The notes: generated by a model from the sequence alone, not told the origin. Numbered from the stretch's first letter, positions 9,311 through 18,752 are shown. The stretch: DNA of 64,000 bases from CAZADA01 sp964526675 (GCA_964526675.1 CAZGLY010000009.1:16456-80455); one strand, 5' to 3'. Numbers and translations: made by a program.

Positions 9311-9401
9311 TCCCCAACCGAACATCCCCGGCGCGCCAGGCGCCCAACCGAACCCCGCGCGGGGGCGGGCCGGGCGCCCAACCGCATCCCACGCGGGGGC
9401 G
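9311..9401. repeat. Short tandem repeat, two and a half copies
   Basis: The intergenic stretch between the Atm1-type and LysM genes carries two near-identical units beginning GGCGCCCAACCG at 9339 and 9373 (34-base period), with a few mismatches. A more degenerate third copy (CCCAACCGAAC) lies near 9313. No function is evident; the units are very GC-rich and could form structure in the LysM transcript 3' end. Confidence 0.7.
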
Positions 9402-9405
9402 CGCG

Positions 9406-10464
9406 TCAGCCGCGATCGGGGTCGCCGTCGACGTCCGGGGCTTCGAACACCTGGCCCGGATAAATCAGATTGGGGTCGCGGATTTGGGTCTCATTCGCGG
9501 CGTAGATCACCGTGTATTGCCAGCCGGAGCCATAGAGCCGCCGCGCGAGCCGCCACAGCGAGTTGCCGGGCTGAACAACCACCGTGCGCGGTCCGATTTC
9601 GGCCAACGCCTCCGGCGCGGCGCGCTCGAAGGGCGCGACAATCACGGCTGTCACCCGGCCCAGACCGTCAAGCTGGTCGATTTGAAGATCATAGACGCCC
9701 GGCGCCAGCGACGATCCCGCCACCAACGACCACGCGCCGTTGCCGTCCACCCGCGCTTCGCCCAGCTGCACGCGATCGGCCAGCACCCGCACGCGCGTGT
9801 CCGGTTCCGCGCGGCCGGAAAAGATCACGCCCCCGGCGTCGTCATAATCGATGGCCAACAGCGCCAAGGGCTGGCCGGAATCCGACAAGGGCGACTGCAA
9901 GATCCGGCTGGCTCCGCCGGGGCTCCCCAGAACGACGAGGGGTTTGCTGTCGCGGCTTTCGGGGACCGAGACGATCACCACCTGCTCGGAACGGATTTCC
10001 TGACCCGTCGGCAACCGCATCAGGAGCGACAGCTCCACCGCGCCCGCGGGCAACGGGTCCGTCAGCACCACCACCCATTCGCCGCCGGCGTCGATCCGGA
10101 CCTCGGACAGGGGCTCGCCGTCGGCGAGCACAATCGCCGTCGCGCCGCTGGCGCCGCGGCCCGCGATCGTGGCGGCGCCGCTGGGATCGACGCGCACGAT
10201 ATCAAAACTTGGCGGCGCGATTCGCACCGGCGTCGCCGGTTCCGGCTCCACCGCCGGCGGCTCCTCGACCGCCGGGGCCTCCGGCGCGGCGTCGACACGC
10301 TCCACCGGGCGCTCTTCGATTCGCTCCACCGGGCCCAATTCGGTCACCGTGCGGGAGCTGGGCGGCCGATCCACATCGCCCCGCATCAGATACGTCGCCG
10401 CCCCGCCCGCAAGCAAAGCGACCGCGACGAAAAAGGCGATGACGAGCGCGCGGCGATCTTCCAT
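9406..10464 (-). CDS. LysM domain protein with membrane anchor
   Basis: About 352 residues. An N-terminal helix (around residues 6-26) anchors it, followed by a Pro/Glu/Val-rich linker. Next come beta-rich repeats that resemble Ig-like or bacterial adhesion modules (GRGASGATAIVLADG and GRAEPDTRVRVLADR). A C-terminal LysM domain (VVVQPGNSLWRLARRLYG ... IYPGQVFEAP) would bind peptidoglycan. The layout is typical of alphaproteobacterial LysM peptidoglycan-binding proteins of unknown role. The ATG at 10464 has GGGAGG at ten bases, so it is preferred over the ATG eight codons upstream. Confidence 0.85.
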   Translation of the reverse strand: MEDRRALVIAFFVAVALLAGGAATYLMRGDVDRPPSSRTVTELGPVERIEERPVERVDAAPEAPAVEEPPAVEPEPATPVRIAPPSFDIVRVDPSGAATIAGRGASGATAIVLADGEPLSEVRIDAGGEWVVVLTDPLPAGAVELSLLMRLPTGQEIRSEQVVIVSVPESRDSKPLVVLGSPGGASRILQSPLSDSGQPLALLAIDYDDAGGVIFSGRAEPDTRVRVLADRVQLGEARVDGNGAWSLVAGSSLAPGVYDLQIDQLDGLGRVTAVIVAPFERAAPEALAEIGPRTVVVQPGNSLWRLARRLYGSGWQYTVIYAANETQIRDPNLIYPGQVFEAPDVDGDPDRG

Positions 10465-10578
10465 GGCGATGCGGCCTCCCTTGGGCATGGGTCGCCGACC
10501 AGCCCGGCTTCCGGTAATTTAAAGGCGACGCGAATCTGTGGCAACAACCGCCCATCACCAACCAACCCTAGACACGAC

Positions 10579-11142
10579 ATGGCCGAAACCAAGACGATCG
10601 CCGTGTTCGCCGGAGCCGCCGCCGGGCGAGCGCCGCACCGCACCATACTTGCACGCGCTTTGGGCGGCGACGTGGCGCGCGCAGGGGCCCGTTTGGTCTA
10701 TGGCGGCGGGGCTGGAGGGCTGATGGCCGCAGCCGCCGAAGGCGCCCGCGACGCCGGCGGCCCGGTGCTGGGGGTCTATCCCACCTGCTTGATCGGCCGC
10801 GAGACGGTCGACCCTGCGGTTCATCTGATCGAGGTCGACGCGCTGGCCGACCGCAAAGCGGCGATGGCGCGGCTTGCGGACGCTTTTGTGGTCTTGCCCG
10901 GCGGGCTCGGCACGCTGGAGGAGGCTGTGGAGATGCTCTCTCTGGCGCGGCTGGGTTTGCTCGGGCGCACGAAACCCATCGTGTTCCTCGACGACGACGG
11001 CTATTGGGACCCGTTCTTCGCGCTTATCGCCCACATGATTGCGGAGGGATTCGCGCCGTCGGACCTCACCGCCTTGGCGCAACGGGCGCACACGGCTGAG
11101 GACGCTCTCGCCGCGTGCGGGATGCTCCTTGAGAGCGTTTGA
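10579..11142 (+). CDS. LOG family protein (TIGR00730)
   Basis: A 187-residue protein of normal family length with the signature PGGLGTLEE and the upstream Arg of DRKAAM. LOG proteins are nucleotide 5'-monophosphate phosphoribohydrolases; plant relatives release free cytokinins. The bacterial substrate is uncertain. It is divergent from the LysM gene. Confidence 0.9.
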   Translation: MAETKTIAVFAGAAAGRAPHRTILARALGGDVARAGARLVYGGGAGGLMAAAAEGARDAGGPVLGVYPTCLIGRETVDPAVHLIEVDALADRKAAMARLADAFVVLPGGLGTLEEAVEMLSLARLGLLGRTKPIVFLDDDGYWDPFFALIAHMIAEGFAPSDLTALAQRAHTAEDALAACGMLLESV

Positions 11143-11203
11143 CCTTCCGCCGCTGGATGGCCGACAACTCCCCTCCGGACATGGGTGAGCCAAGGGCGAG
11201 GAT

Positions 11204-12124
11204 GTGAACGCAAACACCATCACCACAGCACTGGCGACCGCAGGGGCGGCGTGCGCGTTCGCCGCGGCGATCGTCGGCGACGCCGCCAGCGCTCAAGATG
11301 TGTGCACGGAGACGTTCGTCTCGGTGCAAACGCGCCGGGTGGACGCCGCCGTGGAGCGCGCCGACTTGGAGGAGGCCCGCCGCGCCGGCGCCCGCGTGGC
11401 CGCGGCGTGCGCGCCCGCGCCCCAGACCTTTCAGGCCTATTTCATCGCGGGCGTGGCCAGCGCGGCCCTCGGCGATCCAGCCGCCGCGGCCAGCTACCTC
11501 ACCACCCTGCGCGACGCCGACCCTGGGGCGTTCGTGCCGCCGATGAGCTGGGCGCTCATGAGCGCCTACGCGGCGCTCGGGGATGAGGAGGCGTTCCTTC
11601 GGGAACGGGACGTGTTCATCGCGCGCTGGCTGCGTTGGACGAACGACACGGGGGTGGCGGCGTTCAAAGAAACGATCAAGAGCCCCAACGGGCCGATCCT
11701 GGCCTTAGAATTCTCGGCCTTTGACCCCGAACTGCGCCAGGATGTCGTCTTCGTGCTTGTGCCGGACGCGCCGGCCTGGCCCCACACGGTGAGCCTCGGC
11801 TCTTACGCGGCGCGCGCGATGGTGGTGCGCCAGAGCACCGGCGACCCGAACGCCCAGGCCTGGCACGTCAACAGCTACAACTGCCGCGGGGAAGCGGATC
11901 TGGGCGTCTATGGCGGCGAACGGCCCAGCTATTTGGATTTGCGCACTCGGGCGCTGTTTGCGCTCTCTCAGCCGGACGCCGCGGTTCCCATCAGCGCGGC
12001 GGCGGGCGCCGCGCCGTCAGAGGGCGGCTGCGTCTCCGCGCATTTGGTCGCCCCGATGCCTGAGCCCCCGGCGCCGCCCGCGCCGGCCGTCGCGCCGCCG
12101 CCACAGGTGATCGGCCAAAACTAG
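11204..12124 (+). CDS. Secreted protein of unknown function
   Basis: A 306-residue protein starting at GTG with GGGCGAGGA upstream. The first 30 residues form a signal peptide ending in DAASAQ. The mature part begins with a helical repeat-like region, continues with a beta-rich domain (FDPELRQDVVFVLVPDAPAWPHTVSLGSY), and ends in a Pro/Ala-rich tail. No catalytic motif or known family was recognised. The free cysteines (VCTE, AACAP, NCRG, GGCV) may pair in the periplasm. Confidence 0.7.
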   Translation: MNANTITTALATAGAACAFAAAIVGDAASAQDVCTETFVSVQTRRVDAAVERADLEEARRAGARVAAACAPAPQTFQAYFIAGVASAALGDPAAAASYLTTLRDADPGAFVPPMSWALMSAYAALGDEEAFLRERDVFIARWLRWTNDTGVAAFKETIKSPNGPILALEFSAFDPELRQDVVFVLVPDAPAWPHTVSLGSYAARAMVVRQSTGDPNAQAWHVNSYNCRGEADLGVYGGERPSYLDLRTRALFALSQPDAAVPISAAAGAAPSEGGCVSAHLVAPMPEPPAPPAPAVAPPPQVIGQN

Positions 12125-12163
12125 CCGCGCGCGCCGAGGCGCGTGAGACCGCCGCGCGGGAAC

Positions 12164-13516
12164 CTAAACGGTCTCGCCTTGCAAACGCCGTTTGGCTTTG
12201 TCGGGACCGATCAGCGCGAACAGCTGATCCATTTCCGGGCCATGGCGCTGGCCCGTGAGGGCCAAGCGCAGCGGCATGAAGAGTTTCTTGCCTTTGGCGC
12301 CCGTCTCCGTTTTGACGCGTTCGATAAACACGCCCCAGCTCGCGCCGTCATAGGGCCCAGCGGGCGTCAAATCCGCCGCGGCCGCCACGAAGCCCGCGTC
12401 TTCAATCACCGGCTCGATCGGGCCGTCGACCACCCGCCACCAGGCCCGCGTGTCCGACAGCACCTCCACATTGGCGCGCACCGCGCGCCAAAACGCCTCG
12501 CCGCCGGTCACGCCCAACGCTTGGAGCCGCGGCCCCGCCTCCTCAAACGGCATGGCGTGCAACAGCTGCGCGTTCAGGCGCTTGAGCTCCGCCTCGTCAA
12601 AGCGCGCCGGGGCGCGCCCAATCTTGGCGAAATCGAACTCCGCCGCGAGCGTCGCCCAGTCCCGCCGCGCCTCGACCGGATCAGACGTGCCAATCTTCGC
12701 AAGCAAGGACGACAGCGCCAAAGGCTCGAGCCCCTGCTCGCGGAAGTCGGCCACCGCCAGCGATCCCAGGCGCTTTGACAGCTTCTCGCCATTCGCGCCG
12801 ACCAGCAGCGGCGTGTGCGCGAATTGCGGCGTCTCGCCAGCGAGGCCGGTGGCGCGCAGCGCGTCGAAGATCTCAATCTGCGCGCCAGAGTTCGTCACAT
12901 GGTCCTCGCCGCGGACCACATGGGAGACGTTCATCTCCAGATCGTCGACGCAGCTTGGCAGCGTGTAGAGGTAGGAGCCGTCATCGCGCACCAAGATCGG
13001 GTCCGACAGCGCGCTGGTTTCCACCGCGCTGTCGCCACGCACCAGGTCGCTCCAACTCACCCGTTCATGGCTGAGTTTGAAGCGCCAATGAGGCTTGCGG
13101 CCGTCCGCCTCCAGCGCGGCGATGTCGGCCTTGGAAAGGTTGAGCGCCGCGCGGTCGTACACCGGCGGCAAGCCCTGCGCGCGTTGGAGCTTGCGTTTGC
13201 GCTCAAGCTCCTCGGCCGTCTCGTAACAGGGATAAAGATGTCCCGCGTCCTTCAGCGCCGCGGCGGCGGCGTCATAGAGGGCGAACCGGTCGGACTGCTT
13301 GTGCTTCACATCCACGCGGAAGCCGAGCCACGCGAGATCCTCCTCGATCGCGGCCTCGTACTCCGCCTTCGATCGCTCCAGATCCGTGTCGTCGACGCGC
13401 AGAACGAAGCGGCCGTTCTCCTTCAGCGCAAACAGCTGGTTCATCAACGCCGTGCGCAGATTGCCCACGTGGAGCCGCCCCGTTGGGGACGGGGCGAAAC
13501 GAACAGTGATGCTCAT
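12164..13516 (-). CDS. gltX: Glutamate-tRNA ligase
   Basis: A 450-residue class I synthetase. The HIGH motif appears as PSPTGRLHVGN and the KMSKS motif as EKLSKR; the C-terminal anticodon-binding part is shorter than usual. The HVGN form is seen in the second GluRS type of several alphaproteobacteria, so this may be GltX2 rather than the canonical enzyme. That assignment is an inference. It charges tRNA-Glu, and in organisms lacking GlnRS also tRNA-Gln. It stands alone in the opposite direction from the secreted protein gene, 39 bases away. Confidence 0.92.
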   Translation of the reverse strand: MSITVRFAPSPTGRLHVGNLRTALMNQLFALKENGRFVLRVDDTDLERSKAEYEAAIEEDLAWLGFRVDVKHKQSDRFALYDAAAAALKDAGHLYPCYETAEELERKRKLQRAQGLPPVYDRAALNLSKADIAALEADGRKPHWRFKLSHERVSWSDLVRGDSAVETSALSDPILVRDDGSYLYTLPSCVDDLEMNVSHVVRGEDHVTNSGAQIEIFDALRATGLAGETPQFAHTPLLVGANGEKLSKRLGSLAVADFREQGLEPLALSSLLAKIGTSDPVEARRDWATLAAEFDFAKIGRAPARFDEAELKRLNAQLLHAMPFEEAGPRLQALGVTGGEAFWRAVRANVEVLSDTRAWWRVVDGPIEPVIEDAGFVAAAADLTPAGPYDGASWGVFIERVKTETGAKGKKLFMPLRLALTGQRHGPEMDQLFALIGPDKAKRRLQGETV

Positions 13517-13625
13517 GACGGATCTTCGCCTGCTTCAGGGTCTCGCGGAGGGTGCGGGCAGGCGTGATGCCACACGGCGCGGCCGCGCGAAAGCGTCTCA
13601 GGTCAATGTCATGGGGATCGGACCG

Positions 13626-14099
13626 TCAGGGGGATCCCAAAACCATGCAGATCTGCGTGCGCAAGTCCTCTGGCGCGGTGGAGCCGGGGTCGTTCACGTA
13701 CACCTCCCACGTCGGCATGCCGGCGTCGTGGCCGTCGCGCTTGAGCGCCGCGATCACGGCGTCATAGCTGGCGCTAAGCTGGTCGTACGGACCGATGTGG
13801 GTGAAGCACACGGCCGGCCCGCCGGGGGTGTGGCCCAAATGAACGTCGTCCGTCGCCGCGGCGGCGCCGGCGTCATCAACGAAGAACCCAACACGAAACA
13901 CCATGCGCGTCGGGTCCATCACGGTGTAGAGCACCATCGGCCAGCCGACGGGCGCGGCGCCCGCCTGCGCCAGCGCGGCTTGGACCCGGGCGAAACCCGG
14001 GCCGATCGCGGCCGCCATGGCTTCGGGGTTAAGCGGCGATTCCGCGTCGACATAGAGGTAGGCCCGGGGATCGAGGGTCTCGATGGTGTAGGCGCTCAT
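13626..14099 (-). CDS. GyrI-like/AraC effector-binding domain protein
   Basis: A stand-alone 157-residue small-molecule-binding domain of the GyrI/SHS2 family. The conserved pattern is visible in HIGPYDQLSASYDAVIAALKRDG and PTWEVYVNDPG. There is no DNA-binding domain. Family members bind hydrophobic cations or inhibit gyrase; some hydrolyse cyclopropyl compounds. The precise role here is unknown. Confidence 0.8.
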   Translation of the reverse strand: MSAYTIETLDPRAYLYVDAESPLNPEAMAAAIGPGFARVQAALAQAGAAPVGWPMVLYTVMDPTRMVFRVGFFVDDAGAAAATDDVHLGHTPGGPAVCFTHIGPYDQLSASYDAVIAALKRDGHDAGMPTWEVYVNDPGSTAPEDLRTQICMVLGSP

Positions 14100-14219
14100 G
14101 GGCGTCTCCTTCGACGGCGCGGGTCATCACGCTCGGGCCCTGCAGCGCGGACCGCTGGCGTGGAAGGCGTGATCTTCGGGCGATCGCGGCGGCGCGCGAA
14201 AGGCCTCGTGTCGGAGGAA

Positions 14220-14342
14220 ATGGATCCCGCCTCCGCGATCCAAACGCGTCTGCGCGCCCTGATCGCGGAGGTCAAAGATCGGCGTCGCCATGGCGTGGTG
14301 TCCGCCGCAATCCCAAGCGGTTCAGGCGCGGCGGACGGCTGA
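14220..14342 (+). CDS. Possible small protein, 40 residues
   Basis: This is a short open frame with a very good ribosome-binding site (CGGAGGAA directly before the ATG, rather close). It encodes MDPASAIQTRLRAL followed by a basic helix and a Gly/Ser/Ala tail. It fills the gap between two leftward genes. No relatives are recognised, so the call rests on the start signal only. Confidence 0.3.
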   Translation: MDPASAIQTRLRALIAEVKDRRRHGVVSAAIPSGSGAADG

Positions 14343-14350
14343 CGCGGCCG

Positions 14351-14692
14351 TTAGGCGCGGGCCAAGCGGCGCATGCGACGGGCAAACCGCCGTTGTTGAC
14401 GTGGCGTCAGCTCCGCCATGTAGAGCGTCGTCAAGGTCGGCGCGTTGATCGCGGCGACTGTGCGCGCCATGGTGTCACGCATGCACGCGCGCATGGCGCG
14501 CATGTAGACGCCGGGGCGATGCTCCGCGGCGCAGACGTCATGAACTGTGTCGTACACGTCGTTCATGAGATGGGCGGCCCCGCTTTGTGTCGTGAGCATC
14601 GCACGATCAAAGGACAACACGGCCTGTTCTTCAGCGGTCGCGGCGCACCCGAGCGCCAAGACCGCCAGACTTGCGATCACGAATGATTTCAT
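14351..14692 (-). CDS. UrcA family secreted protein
   Basis: A 113-residue protein with a signal peptide (MKSFVIASLAVLALGCAATA). The mature domain fits the UrcA pattern: a helix with DTVHDVCAAEH, then CMRDTMARTVAAIN and PTLTTLY. Two cysteines are in the usual positions. UrcA proteins are small periplasmic proteins of unknown function, common in Caulobacterales and Sphingomonadales relatives. The ATG at 14692 has GGGGAAC at a suitable distance; longer in-frame starts run into non-coding sequence. A TATAAG at 14735-14730 on this strand could be the -10 box, though its -35 is poor. Confidence 0.75.
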   Translation of the reverse strand: MKSFVIASLAVLALGCAATAEEQAVLSFDRAMLTTQSGAAHLMNDVYDTVHDVCAAEHRPGVYMRAMRACMRDTMARTVAAINAPTLTTLYMAELTPRQQRRFARRMRRLARA

Positions 14693-14804
14693 TGCTGTTC
14701 CCCACACGATCCTTCTGATCGACGCGGAACTTATACCAGGCGCGCTTGACGTAAGCGATTGAATATTTTGAAGGGCGCCAGTCGCTGCGATCAAACGCCG
14801 CGGA

Positions 14805-16493
14805 TTACACGTCAATGTGATCGCGATACCCGTTTGTGAGGGGGTAGCGCCGGTCGCGGCCAAAGTTCTTGCCGCCGATCTTTGCGCCCGGCGGGGCTTG
14901 GCGGCGCTTATACTCGGCGCGATAGAGCAGGTTTTGTATCCGCGCGACCGTCGCGGGATCATGGCCGCGCGCCACGACGGCCTCCACCTCCTCCTCACGA
15001 TCGACAAGGCCGCGGAGGATGTCGTCCAGCACGTCGTAGGGCGGCAGGCTGTCCTGATCGGTTTGATCGGCGCGCAATTCGGCCGAGGGCGCTTTGGCGA
15101 TGACGCGTTCCGGGATGACGGCGCCCCCGGGGCCCTTCAGGCCGTCGGGGCGATGGGCGTTGCGCCAGCGCGCGAGGGCGAACACCTCCGTTTTATAGAG
15201 ATCTTTCAGGGCGTTGTAGCCGCCATTCATATCGCCGTAGAGCGTCGCGTACCCCACCGCCATCTCGGACTTGTTGCCGGTGGTCAGGAGCATGTGCCCA
15301 TGGGCGTTGGAGAGCGCCATCAGCGCCGTCCCACGGATCCGCGACTGGATGTTCTCCTGGGCCACCGCGCCGCCGGGCGTTTGCACATGACCGTCGAGCA
15401 TGCCGCCAAAGGCGCCGACCGCCGCCTCGATCGGGATGGTGTCGAGCCTGGCCCCCAAGAGCCGCGCGCAGTGCGCGGCGTCGTCCAAGCTCTCCTGGCT
15501 GGTGTAGCGGCTGGGGAGCATCACGCACCACACCCGCTCCGGCCCCAGCGCGTCCACCGCCATCGCCGCCGTCAACGCGCTGTCGATCCCGCCGGAAAGA
15601 CCAAGCACGACGCCGGGGAAGCCATTCTTCTCCACGTAGTCGCGCACCGCGACGAGCGCAGCGCGGTAGACGGTCTCATCCGTCTCCAGCCGCGCGACGC
15701 GCGCCGCCTCAGCGCACGTCCACACGCCATCGCTGGCGCGCCGCCACGTCGCGACGTCGAGCTCCGTGGCGAAGGCGGGCAGCTGCTGGACCAGGCCTGT
15801 GCGATCCCAGCTGAACGACGCGCCGTCGAACACCAGTTCATCTTGACCGCCCACCTGATTGACGAAGACGAGCGGGACCTCGCCCGCCCCGAACCAAGCC
15901 CTGAAGGCGCTCTCGCGTTCTGGCTGGATCGTGCGTCGCCAAGGCGAGCCGTTGATGCAGACTAAGAGCTCAGCGCCCGCCGCCATCAACGCCCGCGGAA
16001 CATCGGGAAACCAAATGTCCTCACACACGGGCAGGCCGAGCCTGAGGCCGCGCATCTCCGCCACCTCCGTCGGCGGTCCAGGACGGAACACCCGCTTTTC
16101 GTCAAACACGCCGTAGTTTGGCAGCGCGCGCTTGAAGCGCGCGGCGTGAACGCGCCCCTGGTCGAGCAGCAAAACAGCGTTGACGGGTTTGGGGTCGTCA
16201 TCCCCCTCGGGCCGCCACGGACACCCGACAATCAAGGCCGGGCCGTCCGCGGTGTCGCGCGCGAGATCCTCGGCCGCGGCCATGGCGTCCGCCACAAAGG
16301 CGGGCTTGAGGACGAGATCCTCCGGCGGGTAGCCGACGATGGAGAGTTCCGGCGTCACCACCAGGTCCGCGCCCTGGGCGGCGGCGGCGGCCCGCGCGGC
16401 GCGGATCTTCTGCACATTGCCCGCGATGTCGCCCACCGTCGGGTTCAATTGAGCGGTCGCGATGCGCAGCGTGTCCGTGATCGGCGTCGTCAT
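14805..16493 (-). CDS. nadE: Glutamine-dependent NAD+ synthetase
   Basis: A 562-residue two-domain enzyme. The N-terminal nitrilase-type glutaminase has the catalytic set: Glu in TPELSIVGYPPEDL, Lys in FKRALPNYGVFDEKR and Cys in LPVCEDIWFP. The C-terminal synthetase domain has the PP-loop SGGIDSAL (about residue 300) and the later KSEMAVGYATLYGDM. It converts deamido-NAD to NAD with glutamine-derived ammonia. Length is normal for the two-domain form. Confidence 0.96.
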   Translation of the reverse strand: MTTPITDTLRIATAQLNPTVGDIAGNVQKIRAARAAAAAQGADLVVTPELSIVGYPPEDLVLKPAFVADAMAAAEDLARDTADGPALIVGCPWRPEGDDDPKPVNAVLLLDQGRVHAARFKRALPNYGVFDEKRVFRPGPPTEVAEMRGLRLGLPVCEDIWFPDVPRALMAAGAELLVCINGSPWRRTIQPERESAFRAWFGAGEVPLVFVNQVGGQDELVFDGASFSWDRTGLVQQLPAFATELDVATWRRASDGVWTCAEAARVARLETDETVYRAALVAVRDYVEKNGFPGVVLGLSGGIDSALTAAMAVDALGPERVWCVMLPSRYTSQESLDDAAHCARLLGARLDTIPIEAAVGAFGGMLDGHVQTPGGAVAQENIQSRIRGTALMALSNAHGHMLLTTGNKSEMAVGYATLYGDMNGGYNALKDLYKTEVFALARWRNAHRPDGLKGPGGAVIPERVIAKAPSAELRADQTDQDSLPPYDVLDDILRGLVDREEEVEAVVARGHDPATVARIQNLLYRAEYKRRQAPPGAKIGGKNFGRDRRYPLTNGYRDHIDV

Positions 16494-16553
16494 AGGCCCT
16501 AGCTAGCCGCGCCGTCGCGCGCGGCCAAGCGCGGATCGGCGCTCCGTCGTCGC

Positions 16554-17756
16554 TCAGCCCACGGCCGCCGTGACGCGATCGCACACATAGTGCGCCTGGG
16601 CGTCGCTCAGATACGGATGCATGGGCAGCGACAGCACCCGGCTCGCCAGCATCTCCGCCGCCGGCAGCCCGCCGTCCGGCGCATAGGCCGCAAACGCGCC
16701 CATATGATGCAACGCCTGACGATAATAGACCGCCGTCGGCACGCCGTCGGCCTTCAACGCCGCGGCGACGCGATCGCGATGACGCACCGCGATGGTGAAA
16801 AGGCCATAGCCGCTTTCCTGGCCGGGCCGCGGGCGATGGAAATCCACCACGCCCTCCAAGCGGTTCTCATAGATGGCCGCGATCTCCGTCCGGCGCGCCA
16901 GCTCATCGCCGAAAATGCGGAGCTTCTCCGTCACCACCGCGCAATTGAGGGAATCCAGCCGGCCGTTGAAGCCGACGCGGATCGATTCCTGCTTGCACGC
17001 GCAGGTGCCATGCCACCGGATCGACCGCAGCACGGCCGCCAGATTGGCGTCGTTCACAAACAACGCGCCGCCGTCGCCATAGGTGCCCAGCGCCTTGGCC
17101 GGATAGAAGCTCGTGGTGGTCATCGGCCCGAGGCCGCCCACGGCTTTGCCGTCGAGGCGACCGCCGAAGCTCTGGGCGCCGTCGATCAAGATGGCGAGGC
17201 CATCTGCTGCGGCTTCTATGGCCGGGATGTCCGCCGGCAAACCATAGAGGTCCACCGGAATCACCGCACGCGGCGTCAGCCGGCCTTCCGCGCGCACCGC
17301 CGCGATCCGACGCGCCAAGTCCGTCGGGTCCATATTGAACGTGTCGGGATCGACGTCGACGAAAACCGGGGTGGCGCCGGCCAACAACACGGCGTTGGCG
17401 GTGGCGTTGTAGGTGAACGCGGGAATGAAAACCGCGTCTTCGCTCGTCTCCGCCGTGCGGCTGATCGGCTCGCGCGCCGACACCCCGACGCCCAACGCCA
17501 TCAGCCCCATGATCAAAGCGTCCGTGCCAGAGCCCACGGCCACCACGTCGGCCGCGCCCGTCGCCGCGCACAAGGCCTGCTCGAGCTCTTCGACCTCAGG
17601 CCCTTGGATGTAGCGCCCATGGTCGAGAATTTGGGACCAACGCGCCTCCACACGAGCGCGAATGCGCGCCTGCTGCGCTTTCAGGTCCACGAACGGGATC
17701 GGGGCCGGCGGCGTCGACGGCAGCGGGTGCACCGGAACCGGGGCGAGATCAACCAT
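16554..17756 (-). CDS. DegT/DnrJ/EryC1/StrS sugar aminotransferase
   Basis: A 400-residue PLP enzyme of the nucleotide-sugar aminotransferase family, beginning PFVDLKAQQARI, with the cofactor lysine in SFYPAKALGTYGDGGA and the substrate-binding DGAQSFGG. The start at 17756 has AGGAG seven bases upstream. The next gene upstream on this strand is a Gfo/Idh dehydrogenase. Together they suggest oxidation and transamination of a UDP-sugar at C3 (WbpB/WbpE-like). The specific sugar is an inference. Confidence 0.9.
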   Translation of the reverse strand: MVDLAPVPVHPLPSTPPAPIPFVDLKAQQARIRARVEARWSQILDHGRYIQGPEVEELEQALCAATGAADVVAVGSGTDALIMGLMALGVGVSAREPISRTAETSEDAVFIPAFTYNATANAVLLAGATPVFVDVDPDTFNMDPTDLARRIAAVRAEGRLTPRAVIPVDLYGLPADIPAIEAAADGLAILIDGAQSFGGRLDGKAVGGLGPMTTTSFYPAKALGTYGDGGALFVNDANLAAVLRSIRWHGTCACKQESIRVGFNGRLDSLNCAVVTEKLRIFGDELARRTEIAAIYENRLEGVVDFHRPRPGQESGYGLFTIAVRHRDRVAAALKADGVPTAVYYRQALHHMGAFAAYAPDGGLPAAEMLASRVLSLPMHPYLSDAQAHYVCDRVTAAVG

Positions 17757-17816
17757 GCATACTCTCCTGCTCATCATCGCCGCCCGCTTCGCCGCGCGCA
17801 AACGTGCCTGCGTCCA

Positions 17817-18752
17817 TCAATTGTCAGCGGGTGCGGCCGCGCGCTCGGCTGCGGCGTCCGCCATCAGCGCCAAGCGCACCGCTTCCAAACCATCCGCGCC
17901 CGACACCAAAGGCGGGCCGCCGTCACGGACGGCCGCCACAAACGCTTCGACGCCCGCGCCAAGGGAGTCGCGCGCCTTGGGGTCGTCGAGAAAATCGGGG
18001 TTCAGCAGATGGCTGGTCGTGTTCGCAAACGTCTTCGCGACGAAATCAACCTCGACCGCGCCGCTGTCGTACTCCACGCGCATCACCCGATCGCGCTCCG
18101 GCGCCAAGCGGCTCGCCTCAAGCTGGGCGCTGAAGCCGTTGACGAAACGGATCTCCGTCGCGAGGCGGTCGTGCGTCTGCGACTGCGCGATCGTGGCCTC
18201 CGCCGTGACGGACGCCGCGTCGGCGCGTCCCGCCAACAGACGCACCAGATCAATGTCATGGGTCATCAAATCGAGTGACACGCTGACATCCGCGCCGCGT
18301 TGACTGAAGGGCCCCATCCGGCGCGCCACCACGCGCCGCGGCCGCTCGCCCACGTCCAGCAAGCCCATCGCCGCGAACACGAAACGCTCTTGATGGCCGA
18401 CCTGCAGCACCAAGCCCTCGCGCTCCGCAATGGCCACCGCCGCTTCGGCTTCCGCCACGGTGGCCGCGACCGGTTTCTCCACCAACACGTGCTTGCCCGC
18501 GAGAAGCGCCTGGCGCGCCAGCGCGCCATGGGTGCGCGCCGGGCTCGCGATGGTGACCACGTCCACCGCCTCGATCAGGGCGTCGACATCATAAAAGAGC
18601 GCCACGTCGAACCGTCCGGCGAGCGCGCGCGCGCGCTCGTCATCGGGGTCATGCACGCCCACCAGAGCGACATCGGGGTGCGCGGCGTACTTCGAGGCGT
18701 GGTGGCCGCCGAACACGCCGGCTCCGATCACACCCGCCCGCACTTGCGTCAT
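17817..18752 (-). CDS. Gfo/Idh/MocA family oxidoreductase
   Basis: A 311-residue NAD(P)-dependent dehydrogenase. It has the N-terminal Rossmann motif GVIGAGVFGGHH, the conserved EKPVA after the third strand, and the LMTHDIDLVRLLAG signature of the C-terminal domain. It is probably co-transcribed with the following DegT aminotransferase and likely oxidises the sugar that gene then aminates. The start at 18752 is chosen because the longer open frame adds only unconserved Arg/Gly-rich sequence. Confidence 0.9.
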   Translation of the reverse strand: MTQVRAGVIGAGVFGGHHASKYAAHPDVALVGVHDPDDERARALAGRFDVALFYDVDALIEAVDVVTIASPARTHGALARQALLAGKHVLVEKPVAATVAEAEAAVAIAEREGLVLQVGHQERFVFAAMGLLDVGERPRRVVARRMGPFSQRGADVSVSLDLMTHDIDLVRLLAGRADAASVTAEATIAQSQTHDRLATEIRFVNGFSAQLEASRLAPERDRVMRVEYDSGAVEVDFVAKTFANTTSHLLNPDFLDDPKARDSLGAGVEAFVAAVRDGGPPLVSGADGLEAVRLALMADAAAERAAAPADN

